Positions 15,401 through 23,120 of a DNA stretch of 24,118 nt are shown here, one piece after another (the first letter of the stretch is position 1; every line of letters starts with the position of its first letter). The notes beneath the pieces were generated by a model. That model saw nothing but the letters and a program-made list of their open reading frames with translations. It made no database searches and was not told the origin of the DNA. The DNA is taken from contig URSS01000038.1 of the NCBI GenBank assembly GCA_900550545.1, forward strand, positions 1 through 24,118, given 5' to 3'. This DNA comes from an uncultured Lachnobacterium sp. (GTDB taxonomy: Bacteria > Bacillota > Clostridia > Lachnospirales > Lachnospiraceae). The position numbers were made by a program, and so were the translations under genes.

Positions 15401-16515
15401 ATTTGCTGAAGAGCCGTGTGGTAAATGATTTTCATCATGCACAGGATGCATATTTAAACATTGTAGTGGGTAATGTGTACTTTGTGAAGTTTACACAGAA
15501 CCCCTTGCATTTTATCAAAGCAGAATATGATAAAAACAAGGCACAGTATGAATATAACTTAAGCCGTATGTTTGACCGGGATGTACGACGCGGAAACGAA
15601 ACTGCCTGGATAGGATGTAAAAAAGGTGAGGAAGCAGGAACTATTTTAACTGTTAAAAAGATGATGGCAAAAAATACACCTATGCTGACAAGGCTAAGCT
15701 TTGAAGGGAAAGGGGGATTGGCTGACCAGACCCTTTACAGTGCCGAGAAAGCGAAAGGAAACGGTTACATTCCCTTAAAGACCTCAGACTCTAAAATGCA
15801 GGATGTTACAAAGTATGGCGGATTTAATTCTGTTAGTACAGCTTACTTCTTTTTAGTTGAACATGAACTTAAGGGAAAGAAAGTCCGGACATTGGAGACA
15901 GTACCTATTATTTGGAGAGATAGAATAGAAAAGGATGAAACCATGCTTCTAAAATACTGTACAGATGTACTGGAATTAAAAAATCCTTCTATCCGGGTAA
16001 AAAAGATAAAGCTGCAGTCTTACATAAAGAAAGACGGGTATTATATGTATATAACGGGAAAAACCTTAAACAGAATTATTATAAAAAATGCTGTGCAAAT
16101 GTGTCTGCAACAAAAATGGATAGTATATATAAAAAATATTGAAAAAGCTATACAGAAAAAAACAATTGATGCCACAATTACTTATGATGCAAATTTGGAA
16201 CTTTACAATCTGATAGAAAGAAAGTATAAGTACGAAATATTTAAAAACAGACCTAATCCTATGGGAGATAAAATAGAGCAAGGGAAAAAATTATTTGAAG
16301 AAAAATCTTTATTAGAACAAAGCAAGATTTTGTATGAATTATTACAGCTATCTGCTATTGGAAATGTGAAAGCAGATTTACAATTAATAGGTGGTTCAGC
16401 TAGTTCGGGGGTAATGTTGATACCTAAAAACATTACCGATAGTAAAGAATTTATTCTTATCAACCAGTCTGTAACAGGTCTTTTCGAACAAAAAGTAGAT
16501 CTGTTGACCGTATGA
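12439..16515 (+). CDS. cas9: Cas9, type II-A CRISPR RNA-guided endonuclease
   Basis: This protein of 1358 residues is of normal II-A length and starts at an ATG with AAAGGAGG seven bases upstream. RuvC-I is YYLGLDMGTNSVGWAV (D13). The Arg-rich bridge helix follows (about 54-78, RRTHRVARRRRQREIARIG). RuvC-II is RLFVEMTRNEQ (E785). The HNH motif is YDIDHIYPRHF with D867 and catalytic H868, then NNLVLVEKEKNAHKS. RuvC-III is VNDFHHAQDAYLN with H1000 and D1003. These correspond to D10, E762, H840, H983 and D986 of S. pyogenes Cas9, so both nuclease sites look intact. The C-terminal PAM-interacting region is present but too variable to predict the PAM. The stop overlaps the cas1 start (ATGA). A weak -10 TATCAT lies at 12378-12383, overlapping the tracrRNA promoter. 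The product cleaves DNA matching the spacers in the downstream array. Confidence 0.98.
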   Translation: MRETGKDYYLGLDMGTNSVGWAVTDENYVLMRAKGKDLWGIREFDEALTAVDRRTHRVARRRRQREIARIGLLKEYFHDAIAEVDPDFYQRLDNSKYHEEDKDSAVKGKNGIFNDANYNDKDYFKQYPTIFHLRKELIESTEKHDVRLVYLALLNMFKHRGHFLNAGLSTESENTMDTAYHNFVETAAQTIECNFMETVDIEKIKEILGSRDYSRSKKAELVAQILHVDSKNKVQMACIKCICGLKVTAAAIFGDKMAADEEKKTDICFSDFGYDEKVPVILEIVGEENFELVLAMQEIYDIGSLAGIMKDSLYLSMARVKEYEQHGKDLRILKGVVKKYGTKEEYDTLFRTMEEGTYSAYVNSVNTKKKSRRDVKKRTRDEFYGRLKKIISKMPQNDSDVLYIKDKMEKEAFLPKQLTASNGVIPNQIHAREMKKILQNAEIYLPFLKEKDTSGLTVSERILKLFSFQIPYYVGPVSEKSKLNGGNGWVVRKEEGTVLPWNIEEKIDMTATSREFVERMVRRCSYLSDERVLPKGSLLYERFCVLNEINAIKGDGVKIPVEVRQDLYSKYFKKGKKVTKKKIAEFLIARGVIKEDQTELISGIDIAVNSTLSTYAKFYAIFGEKMEQDSYKKMVEQIVEWCTIYGDAKKFLEQKIKECYGNVLTQEEIKRITGFKFRDWGRLSKEFLELSGCSKATGEVMPLISMMWETNDNLMELLDDNYYTYREALEEKQNNAFKLLADIEPEDLDEMYFSAPVKRMVWQTLCIIKELEKVLGKAPKRLFVEMTRNEQKDKKRTDSRKQQFLDLYKNIKDESRDWKELITRADENGTLKSKKMYLYLTQMGRCMYTGHPIDLEDLFKDNRYDIDHIYPRHFVKDDNIMNNLVLVEKEKNAHKSDNYPLEEEIYKKQLPMWKDLHQRKLITDEKFKRLTGRNEFTDEQKAGFIARQLVETSQGTKGVTTILERALPDTKIVYAKASNVSEFRQKRDLLKSRVVNDFHHAQDAYLNIVVGNVYFVKFTQNPLHFIKAEYDKNKAQYEYNLSRMFDRDVRRGNETAWIGCKKGEEAGTILTVKKMMAKNTPMLTRLSFEGKGGLADQTLYSAEKAKGNGYIPLKTSDSKMQDVTKYGGFNSVSTAYFFLVEHELKGKKVRTLETVPIIWRDRIEKDETMLLKYCTDVLELKNPSIRVKKIKLQSYIKKDGYYMYITGKTLNRIIIKNAVQMCLQQKWIVYIKNIEKAIQKKTIDATITYDANLELYNLIERKYKYEIFKNRPNPMGDKIEQGKKLFEEKSLLEQSKILYELLQLSAIGNVKADLQLIGGSASSGVMLIPKNITDSKEFILINQSVTGLFEQKVDLLTV

Positions 16516-17384
16516 GCTGGCGTACGGTAGTCGTTGCAAGCAGTGCCAAGCTGGATTACCAGCTTGGTTATCTGGTTGTACGTAAAGAGGATGTAACCAA
16601 AATTCATATAAATGAAATTGCTATGGTTATTATTGAATCAACTGCAGTTTCCCTTACAGCAGCGCTTTTAAGTGAAATGATGAAGAGAAAGATAAAAGTG
16701 ATTTTTTGTGATGAAAAAAGAAATCCTTCATCAGAATTAATACCGTATTACGGTAGTCATGATACCAGCATTAAGATAAAAAATCAGATAGACTGGTCAG
16801 CGGAAATAAAGGAAGCTGTATGGACGGAAATTGTTACAGAAAAAATCAGAAAACAGGCAGAACATCTGCGCTATTGGAAACGGCAGGAAGCAGATATGCT
16901 CGAACAGTATATTGGAGAAATAGAATTTGGAGATGTGACAAATCGAGAGGGACATGCTGCAAAAGTGTATTTTAATGCATTGTTTGGAATGGATTTTACC
17001 AGGACGGCAGAAAATAATGTTAATGCTGCGCTTAACTATGGGTATGGAATTCTTTTATCGACATTTAATCGTGAAATTGTAGCCAATGGATATATTACAC
17101 AAATTGGTCTTTTTCATAATAATATGTTCAATCAATTTAATTTAGGCTCAGATTTAATGGAGCCTTTCCGGCCAATAGTTGATTTATGGGTTAAAAATAT
17201 GCGTCTGGATACATTTGAACATGCAGAAAAAATGGAAATATTAAGGATGTTGCAAAAGGAAGTATTAATTGCGGGACGAAAGGAATATGTCAGCAATGCT
17301 ATAAAAATATATTGCAAGAGTATTTTTGATGCTTTAAGTGATAAGGATACATCGCTGATAAAATTTTACGGAAATGAGCTATAG
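16512..17384 (+). CDS. cas1: Cas1, CRISPR integrase
   Basis: This protein of 290 residues starts MSWRTVVVASSAKLDYQLGY, as in II-A Cas1 proteins. Catalytic residues are E146 (NREGHAAKVYFNALFG), H202 (GLFHNNMFNQFN) and E217 (GSDLMEPFRP). The spacings (56 and 15) equal those of E149, H205 and E220 in S. pyogenes Cas1. With Cas2 it forms the integrase that inserts new spacers at the leader end, helped by Cas9 and Csn2 in II-A systems. It overlaps cas9 by four bases and cas2 by 11, so the genes are translationally coupled; no separate ribosome binding site is obvious. No interruption is seen. Confidence 0.97.
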   Translation: MSWRTVVVASSAKLDYQLGYLVVRKEDVTKIHINEIAMVIIESTAVSLTAALLSEMMKRKIKVIFCDEKRNPSSELIPYYGSHDTSIKIKNQIDWSAEIKEAVWTEIVTEKIRKQAEHLRYWKRQEADMLEQYIGEIEFGDVTNREGHAAKVYFNALFGMDFTRTAENNVNAALNYGYGILLSTFNREIVANGYITQIGLFHNNMFNQFNLGSDLMEPFRPIVDLWVKNMRLDTFEHAEKMEILRMLQKEVLIAGRKEYVSNAIKIYCKSIFDALSDKDTSLIKFYGNEL

Positions 17385-17694
17385 GTATATGAGAATATTG
17401 GTTTTCTTTGATTTACCGGTGTTAACAGATAAACAAAGAAGAGACTACCGCAGATTTAGAAAATTCCTGGTTAAAGGTGGTTTCTTAATGTTACAGGAAT
17501 CTGTTTACTGTAAGTTGGTGCAGAATTCCACAGCGGCAGATACTATCTCTGAAAATGTAAGAAAAAACAGACCGGAAGAAGGTTTGGTGCAATTACTCAA
17601 GGTCACCGAAAAACAATATGCTAAGATGGAATATATTGTAGGTGAATTACACACAGAAGTATTAGATTCTGATGAAAGGCTGGTAATTTTATGA
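17374..17694 (+). CDS. cas2: Cas2, structural subunit of the CRISPR integrase
   Basis: This protein of 106 residues has the N-terminus MSYRYMRILVFFDLPVLTDK, which matches II-A Cas2 proteins starting MSYRYMR. This supports the ATG at 17374 rather than the internal Met six codons on. The first strand ends in FFDLP (D13), the conserved Asp of the family. The ferredoxin-like core continues with RRFRKFLVKGGFLMLQESVY and LLKVTEKQYAKMEYIVGE, and the short C-terminus DSDERLVIL is also typical. The Cas2 dimer bridges two Cas1 dimers. It overlaps cas1 at the 5' end and csn2 by four bases (ATGA) at the 3' end. Confidence 0.96.
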   Translation: MSYRYMRILVFFDLPVLTDKQRRDYRRFRKFLVKGGFLMLQESVYCKLVQNSTAADTISENVRKNRPEEGLVQLLKVTEKQYAKMEYIVGELHTEVLDSDERLVIL

Positions 17695-18365
17695 GATTGG
17701 TATATGCTGATTTCAATTTAGCTTTTGAATTGAAAGAAAATGAAGCAATGGTTGTTATTATTGAAAATCAGCATTTATTTGCAGAAATTGTTAATGAACT
17801 TATACAACAGTGTGCGGGGCAGGATGGAGGTTTTGTGCTTTCTGACTCTGATAAAATAAAAACTATTAGTAAGGAAATGCAATTTATCATGAATCCATTT
17901 CTGATAGATTGCAATGAAAAGAAAATTATTCAAAAACTTTATCAAGAGATAGAACTGGTCGCTTTAGAAGAATATATAGAATACATGAGCAGCGTGCATT
18001 CGGAAATTATTAATTGTTTGGATAAACTATCTGCAGCGGTACCATATGCTGTAAGCTATAATATTGACCAGAATATACCTTCGTTATTAAAGGCGTATAA
18101 TGTTCAAATTGATGCAGAAGCAGAGAATCTTTTAGAAAAGTTAATCAATTATTTGCGAGTATTAAATCAACTATGCCATATTCATGTAATAGGATTTGTA
18201 AATTTGAAGACTTTTTTATCCGATGAAGAAGTGATGCAGTTATATGAATTTGCTTTTTATCAAAAAATTCAACTCATTCTTTTTGAAAACGTACAAAAAA
18301 GTGTTTTACAAGGAGAGAAAACTTGTATTTTAGATAAGGATCAATGTATAATAAATATTAATTGA
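17691..18365 (+). CDS. csn2: Csn2, type II-A spacer acquisition protein
   Basis: This protein of 224 residues lies in the usual fourth position of the II-A operon, starting in an ATGA overlap with cas2. Csn2 forms a tetrameric ring that binds double-stranded DNA ends during spacer acquisition. The N-terminus (MRLVYADFNLAFELKENEAM) and the central helical section (about 80-150, LYQEIELVALEEYIEYMSSV) fit the family. LNQLCHIHVIGFVNLKTFLS and IQLILFENVQKSVL resemble the C-terminal nucleotide-fold strands, including the F-V-N-L-K segment before L-S-D-E-E. The family diverges strongly, so position in the operon is a major part of the evidence. Its 3' end contains a likely promoter for the array. 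Confidence 0.93.
   Translation: MRLVYADFNLAFELKENEAMVVIIENQHLFAEIVNELIQQCAGQDGGFVLSDSDKIKTISKEMQFIMNPFLIDCNEKKIIQKLYQEIELVALEEYIEYMSSVHSEIINCLDKLSAAVPYAVSYNIDQNIPSLLKAYNVQIDAEAENLLEKLINYLRVLNQLCHIHVIGFVNLKTFLSDEEVMQLYEFAFYQKIQLILFENVQKSVLQGEKTCILDKDQCIININ
18323..18352 (+). promoter_or_regulatory. Candidate pre-crRNA promoter inside the csn2 3' end
   Basis: A perfect -10 TATAAT lies at 18347-18352, and a weaker -35 (TTGTAT, 18323-18328) lies 18 bp upstream. Transcription would start near 18359 and give a leader transcript of about 64 nt before the first repeat. A second TATAAT at 18412-18417, directly in the leader, is an alternative without a good -35. Confidence 0.4.
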
Positions 18366-18422
18366 ACTTGCAGCGCACGTCATGCGTTAACCTCGGTGAG
18401 AACCTCAATAATATAATTTGAG
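18366..18422 (+). promoter_or_regulatory. CRISPR leader with ATTTGAG anchoring sequence
   Basis: The 57-bp leader between the csn2 stop and the first repeat ends in ATTTGAG (18416-18422), the leader-anchoring sequence known from II-A systems, where it directs Cas1-Cas2 to insert spacers at the first repeat. AACCTC occurs twice (18389-18394 and 18401-18406), 12 bp apart. AACCTCAA (18401-18408) and TTGAGGTT (18418-18425) form an inverted repeat whose right arm crosses the leader-repeat junction. Confidence 0.85.
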
Positions 18423-21298
18423 GTTTGAGAGACTTGTAAGTTCGTAGGGATATAAAACTAATGAAGTTGACTATTGGCAAGGAACTGGGTTTGAGAGACT
18501 TGTAAGTTCGTAGGGATATAAAACGACGGATTGACATCCAAGTTTTACGGGTCAGTTTGAGAGACTTGTAAGTTCGTAGGGATATAAAACAAAAAATCTT
18601 TTTTCCTGGGAAAATGAACCGTTTGAGAGACTTGTAAGTTCGTAGGGATATAAAACCCCTGTGTTACAGGTTCCGCAATATCATAGTGTTTGAGAGACTT
18701 GTAAGTTCGTAGGGATATAAAACAGCATACATCCAATGAAGGTTTTACCAAAGGTTTGAGAGACTTGTAAGTTCGTAGGGATATAAAACAACAGTTGGCA
18801 GATTACAGAAAGCATGGTAGTTTGAGAGACTTGTAAGTTCGTAGGGATATAAAACCGGCATCGTGTTCTATTTAGCCGAAGAATAGTTTGAGAGACTTGT
18901 AAGTTCGTAGGGATATAAAACCCTACCTGTTGCCAGTGCCCTATACCATTAGTTTGAGAGACTTGTAAGTTCGTAGGGATATAAAACTCAAAAATTCCAC
19001 AGCATTGGATTTTGATTGTTTGAGAGACTTGTAAGTTCGTAGGGATATAAAACGGCTACATTCAGCAATAGGGACGGTGATAGGTTTGAGAGACTTGTAA
19101 GTTCGTAGGGATATAAAACCCCACTGTATCCGGTAAAGCAATGCCGGAAGTTTGAGAGACTTGTAAGTTCGTAGGGATATAAAACTACGCGTCCTTTTGG
19201 CGTGTCGATATAGGCGTTTGAGAGACTTGTAAGTTCGTAGGGATATAAAACTGCTCGCTTGCTTCTTCTATCCAATCGTTGGTTTGAGAGACTTGTAAGT
19301 TCGTAGGGATATAAAACTGCGAGAAACCGGAGGAGGTGTGATGCAGAGTTTGAGAGACTTGTAAGTTCGTAGGGATATAAAACTGACCTTGCGCCTATCA
19401 TTGAAGAGGACGGGTTTGAGAGACTTGTAAGTTCGTAGGGATATAAAACATATCTGTTAAGATTGAGGACGGAACAGCAGTTTGAGAGACTTGTAAGTTC
19501 GTAGGGATATAAAACTCAAGTGAGAACGAGGGGCGCGCCGCTATGGTTTGAGAGACTTGTAAGTTCGTAGGGATATAAAACATAGGTATTTTCACCCTTT
19601 CCCACTGCTGAGTTTGAGAGACTTGTAAGTTCGTAGGGATATAAAACCGTGGGAAAACCCACGGTAGAAATCATAGTGTTTGAGAGACTTGTAAGTTCGT
19701 AGGGATATAAAACAGGATATGATATATCACACCACCAGCGCAAGTTTGAGAGACTTGTAAGTTCGTAGGGATATAAAACTATGACAGCATTTTATCAACC
19801 GTCGAAGCCGTTTGAGAGACTTGTAAGTTCGTAGGGATATAAAACAGAAAGCGCCCTATATTCTCACGGTCACAAGTTTGAGAGACTTGTAAGTTCGTAG
19901 GGATATAAAACTGCGTTGAACTATAAGCTATCAATGTAACTGTTTGAGAGACTTGTAAGTTCGTAGGGATATAAAACGAAAAATTCTTCTAATTGTCTTC
20001 CGTAATAGTTTGAGAGACTTGTAAGTTCGTAGGGATATAAAACAAAATTGTGTTTAACGCACCGCCGGATAAGGTTTGAGAGACTTGTAAGTTCGTAGGG
20101 ATATAAAACTGAGAAGTTCGCGGCAGAGCATGGATACAAGTTTGAGAGACTTGTAAGTTCGTAGGGATATAAAACCATTTCTTGATAATGGTATATTTTT
20201 ACTTAGTTTGAGAGACTTGTAAGTTCGTAGGGATATAAAACACTTTCGAGGACGGCACAACGGCAACTTTTGTTTGAGAGACTTGTAAGTTCGTAGGGAT
20301 ATAAAACAAGATTTGTATAAAGAATGTACGTTTAGTGGTTTGAGAGACTTGTAAGTTCGTAGGGATATAAAACCTATTTAATCGCCGTTGAGAAACTGAA
20401 TGTGTTTGAGAGACTTGTAAGTTCGTAGGGATATAAAACGATAGGCAAAGGGCAACACAAGTACACGGAGTTTGAGAGACTTGTAAGTTCGTAGGGATAT
20501 AAAACTTGCGTTGACGCAACAACTCGCCCGTTGTCGTTTGAGAGACTTGTAAGTTCGTAGGGATATAAAACGAAGATACGTCTGGTGGAGCTGACAGGCA
20601 CGTTTGAGAGACTTGTAAGTTCGTAGGGATATAAAACTAACCCAATATTAGTTATGACACTTCGCATGTTTGAGAGACTTGTAAGTTCGTAGGGATATAA
20701 AACCACAGGGGTGTGGGGGCGGTAGCCACCGCATGTTTGAGAGACTTGTAAGTTCGTAGGGATATAAAACTGCATCATATACGGGCATTCATTAAATGGG
20801 GTTTGAGAGACTTGTAAGTTCGTAGGGATATAAAACTAGGTTTTTCCTATCCCGCGCCCGCCGATAGTTTGAGAGACTTGTAAGTTCGTAGGGATATAAA
20901 ACCGGTAAAAAGGTTGTCATGACGGTAAGTACGTTTGAGAGACTTGTAAGTTCGTAGGGATATAAAACTAAGAAGATGACTCAGTCAGAGCTTGCAAGGT
21001 TTGAGAGACTTGTAAGTTCGTAGGGATATAAAACCCTACCTTTTCACCGTTAATATCACGGTTAGTTTGAGAGACTTGTAAGTTCGTAGGGATATAAAAC
21101 CAAGATTTATAGCACTTCCAATCTTAGCGAGTTTGAGAGACTTGTAAGTTCGTAGGGATATAAAACATACATTTGTCATTTATAATCGTGGAACGGGTTT
21201 GAGAGACTTGTAAGTTCGTAGGGATATAAGACAAACGCTACAAAGCAGAGAGAAGCAATCAGGTTTGAGAGACTTGTAAGTTCGTAGGGATGTAAAAC
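18423..21298 (+). CRISPR. Type II-A CRISPR array, 44 repeats and 43 spacers
   Basis: The 36-bp repeat starts GTTTGAGAGACTTGTAAG and ends GGGATATAAAAC. Counting every unit gives 44 repeats. Of 43 spacers, 41 are 30 bp, while the fourth (18657-18687) and thirty-fifth (20704-20734) are 31 bp. Repeats 1-42 are identical. Repeat 43 (21197-21232) has A-to-G at position 34, and repeat 44 (21263-21298) has A-to-G at position 30. Decay at this end marks it as the old, leader-distal end, with the leader next to csn2. Repeat positions 11-21 pair exactly with the tracrRNA anti-repeat, fixing the transcribed strand as plus. I found no duplicated spacers by eye and no spacer matching the rest of the window. 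Spacer sources cannot be told without a search. Confidence 0.99.
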
Positions 21299-21333
21299 TG
21301 TGCCTGCAACAATGTAAGTAGCAACTATTGTTG

Positions 21334-21367
21334 GGGATGGTATTGTACACCATCCCATATTTTTTAT
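21334..21367 (+). terminator. Terminator of the CRISPR array
   Basis: GGGATGGT (21334-21341) and ACCATCCC (21349-21356) form a perfect eight-pair stem with a seven-base loop, followed by ATATTTTTTAT. It lies 35 bp after the last repeat and would end the pre-crRNA. Confidence 0.82.
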
Positions 21368-21457
21368 ATGGCGTCATGTTATTGAGCACTTACGTCATGC
21401 TTCGCAAGAGACATGTGAGTAGAAAATTTATATACATAAAAATATGGTATCCAATGA

Positions 21458-21607
21458 GTGTGCTTCTCTGAGTATAGCGGCATATTTCAAGATGTTCTTG
21501 AGAAAAATGTGTTAACCAATCCTGACAACATCAGTACGATAAATAAAGATGCAACGATGCTGGCAAATAAATATGTAGAGGTTCGAAAAAATGATAAAAA
21601 TTTCTGA
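21458..21607 (+). pseudogene. C-terminal fragment of an unknown protein
   Basis: A plus-strand frame of 50 codons opens after a TGA at 21455 and ends at a TGA at 21605. It has no good start, but the sequence (VCFSEYSGIFQDVLEKNVL, then INKDATMLANKYVEVRKND) looks like a real protein C-terminus. Its end overlaps the start of the following small gene, as co-transcribed genes often do. It is probably the 3' stump of a gene cut off when the CRISPR locus was inserted or rearranged. I do not recognise the family. Confidence 0.4.
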
Positions 21608-21779
21608 GTGCTTTTCGTGCATACATTATAGTTTCGAAAATAAAACTTGTCTGGCTCATCCAGAGGGAGTACCGGGGAATGTGTTGGCTAATACAAGAAG
21701 AGAAGTGGAAGATTGTGGAAATGGAATAAAATTTGAGGATAGATTTAAGAATGATATTGAAACAAAACACCGATTCTGA
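21591..21779 (+). CDS. Small Cys/His protein (62 aa)
   Basis: The protein starts MIKISECFSCIHYSFENKTC and continues LAHPEGVPGNVLANTRREVE, then DCGNGIKFEDRF. The pattern CxxC-x-HY, C-x-x-xP-x-G-x-P and a late GIKFE matches a group of short uncharacterised proteins common in Bacillota and their mobile elements, known to me only as hypothetical. The Cys and His residues (C7, C10, H12, C20) could bind one zinc ion. AGAGG lies nine bases before the ATG. The gene overlaps the end of the preceding fragment by 17 bp, so both belonged to one transcript. The function is unknown. Confidence 0.65.
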   Translation: MIKISECFSCIHYSFENKTCLAHPEGVPGNVLANTRREVEDCGNGIKFEDRFKNDIETKHRF

Positions 21780-21986
21780 TATAAGATTTCTATTGGGTTA
21801 GTATATGTTGCCCCAAAGATATGATTGGGTTACATGCCTTCATTGCGGATTTCCCAGGCAGAAGAAAGCACAAATTGGTAATAAGTGATAACATAACCGT
21901 TGTCGGGCACAAGGGCAGATAGTCGCCTGGATGAAATAAAAGTTCGTAGGATTTGCACTTCAAACACGGACAGAAAGGAGGCCCCT
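21780..21986 (+). other. Degraded stretch before the HNH gene
   Basis: I see no intact gene here. A 27-codon frame at about 21804-21887 reads MLPQRYDWVTCLHCGFPRQK and has one CLHC motif, perhaps a zinc-ribbon remnant. AAGTTCGTAGG at 21940-21950 matches repeat positions 16-26 of the CRISPR array but without convincing similarity on either side. Confidence 0.35.
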
Positions 21987-23120
21987 ATGCAGTTACCTTA
22001 TTCAGAAGAACTGAATATCAGATATTTAAGCAGGCTGTTTGACAACACCACCAACTGCTATAAGTTTTTCTGGTTTCAGGCAATTTTGCGGAAAGTAGAC
22101 GATGCTCATTGCAGGTTTACCTTTGACGAACTGCTCAATGAAATGATTGCGGATGCCTGGTATATGGTAACAGAGTGCCACCTGAGACTGGGACCGCTTG
22201 GCATCACGGACAACCTGGAAGAAGTCGTGAAATACATATATGAAAAGTATGGGTTTCCGTCATCGGAAAAAAGAGAGAAAATACTGGAATTCCTGCAAAC
22301 AACGGATGACAGGAAAATTGCTAAGTATAAATCGGATTTAACTTTGAATGTGCCTTACAGGTTGCAGGTTCCCTTTTATGATGAAATTAATATTGAGAAA
22401 AATATGTGGAACGGTTCCAAACAGATTTTAACCCGGGAAATCAATCGGCAAAAAAGACTGATGTATTATTTTTCCTTAATCTCCGGATTGGGTACGGTAA
22501 TTGAAGTAGACAGTCTATGGGCAGAATATCTTTGCCGGCACAAAGAGATTTTGAAGGCATGGACGCAGCTCAAACTGATTCAGTATCTTCAAAATAAGAA
22601 TCCCAGTGTGCCGGGGATTGCGGACAAATTAGAGGCCCCGGAGTCAAGGAATATAGAGCGCGTGAGAAAATACTGGAAGCTGATCATAGAAATCGAGCCC
22701 TCTTTGAAAGACATATACGGAGAGGTAACTTTAGGGGAGGAGAACATTTCCGTGGATCATTTTGTGCCTTGGCAGTATGTGTCACATGATGAGTTGTGGA
22801 ACTTGCATCCCACCACGAAATCCATAAACAGCAGCAAAAGCAATTCGTTGCCGGTGTGGTCTTTGTATTTTGAGCCACTCGGGGAATTGGAATATAAGGC
22901 GTATGAGTTGAAACGACAGAACGAGGCGGTGGCAGGTGAGTTTCAAAAAATTGCCCCATATCATCTGAACAATATGGAAATCAGAAACCGTCTATACGCG
23001 GATGGTCTGGACAAAGCTTCCTTTATCGGAAGGCTGGAGCAGGTGATAAAACCGGTTTATGAATCGGCAAAAATAGCAGGGTTTAAGGAGTGGGTTTACG
23101 ATGGCAGTAAAGGTGTATAA
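21987..23120 (+). CDS. HNH endonuclease family protein
   Basis: This encodes 377 residues from the ATG at 21987, preceded by AGAAAGGAGG. The frame is open back to 21900 but that part lacks a ribosome binding site. The HNH (beta-beta-alpha metal) motif is near the middle-to-C-terminal part: VDHFVPWQYV with D257 and H258, then LWNLHPTTKSINSSKSNSLP with N272 and N281. The Asp-His pair binds the metal and activates water, and the Asn residues position the motif. The N-terminal part (YSEELNIRYLSRLFDNTTNC, YKFFWFQAILRKV) is helical and may recognise the target. The 3' end overlaps the MazG-like gene by 20 bp. Neighbours are the CRISPR array and gene remnants, which suggests a defence island. It is not a Cas protein. 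The biological target is unknown. Confidence 0.82.
   Translation: MQLPYSEELNIRYLSRLFDNTTNCYKFFWFQAILRKVDDAHCRFTFDELLNEMIADAWYMVTECHLRLGPLGITDNLEEVVKYIYEKYGFPSSEKREKILEFLQTTDDRKIAKYKSDLTLNVPYRLQVPFYDEINIEKNMWNGSKQILTREINRQKRLMYYFSLISGLGTVIEVDSLWAEYLCRHKEILKAWTQLKLIQYLQNKNPSVPGIADKLEAPESRNIERVRKYWKLIIEIEPSLKDIYGEVTLGEENISVDHFVPWQYVSHDELWNLHPTTKSINSSKSNSLPVWSLYFEPLGELEYKAYELKRQNEAVAGEFQKIAPYHLNNMEIRNRLYADGLDKASFIGRLEQVIKPVYESAKIAGFKEWVYDGSKGV

Noticed and set aside
18545..21389. Minus-strand open frames across the array encoding recurring peptides such as LYPYELTSLSN
   Set aside because: They are translations of the CRISPR repeat. The 66-bp period is a multiple of three, so the repeat stays in the same frame until a spacer supplies a stop. 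They have no ribosome binding sites.
21940..21950. AAGTTCGTAGG as a repeat fragment before the HNH gene
   Set aside because: Eleven exact bases, but the flanks do not match. One such hit in 24 kb on two strands is not far from chance.
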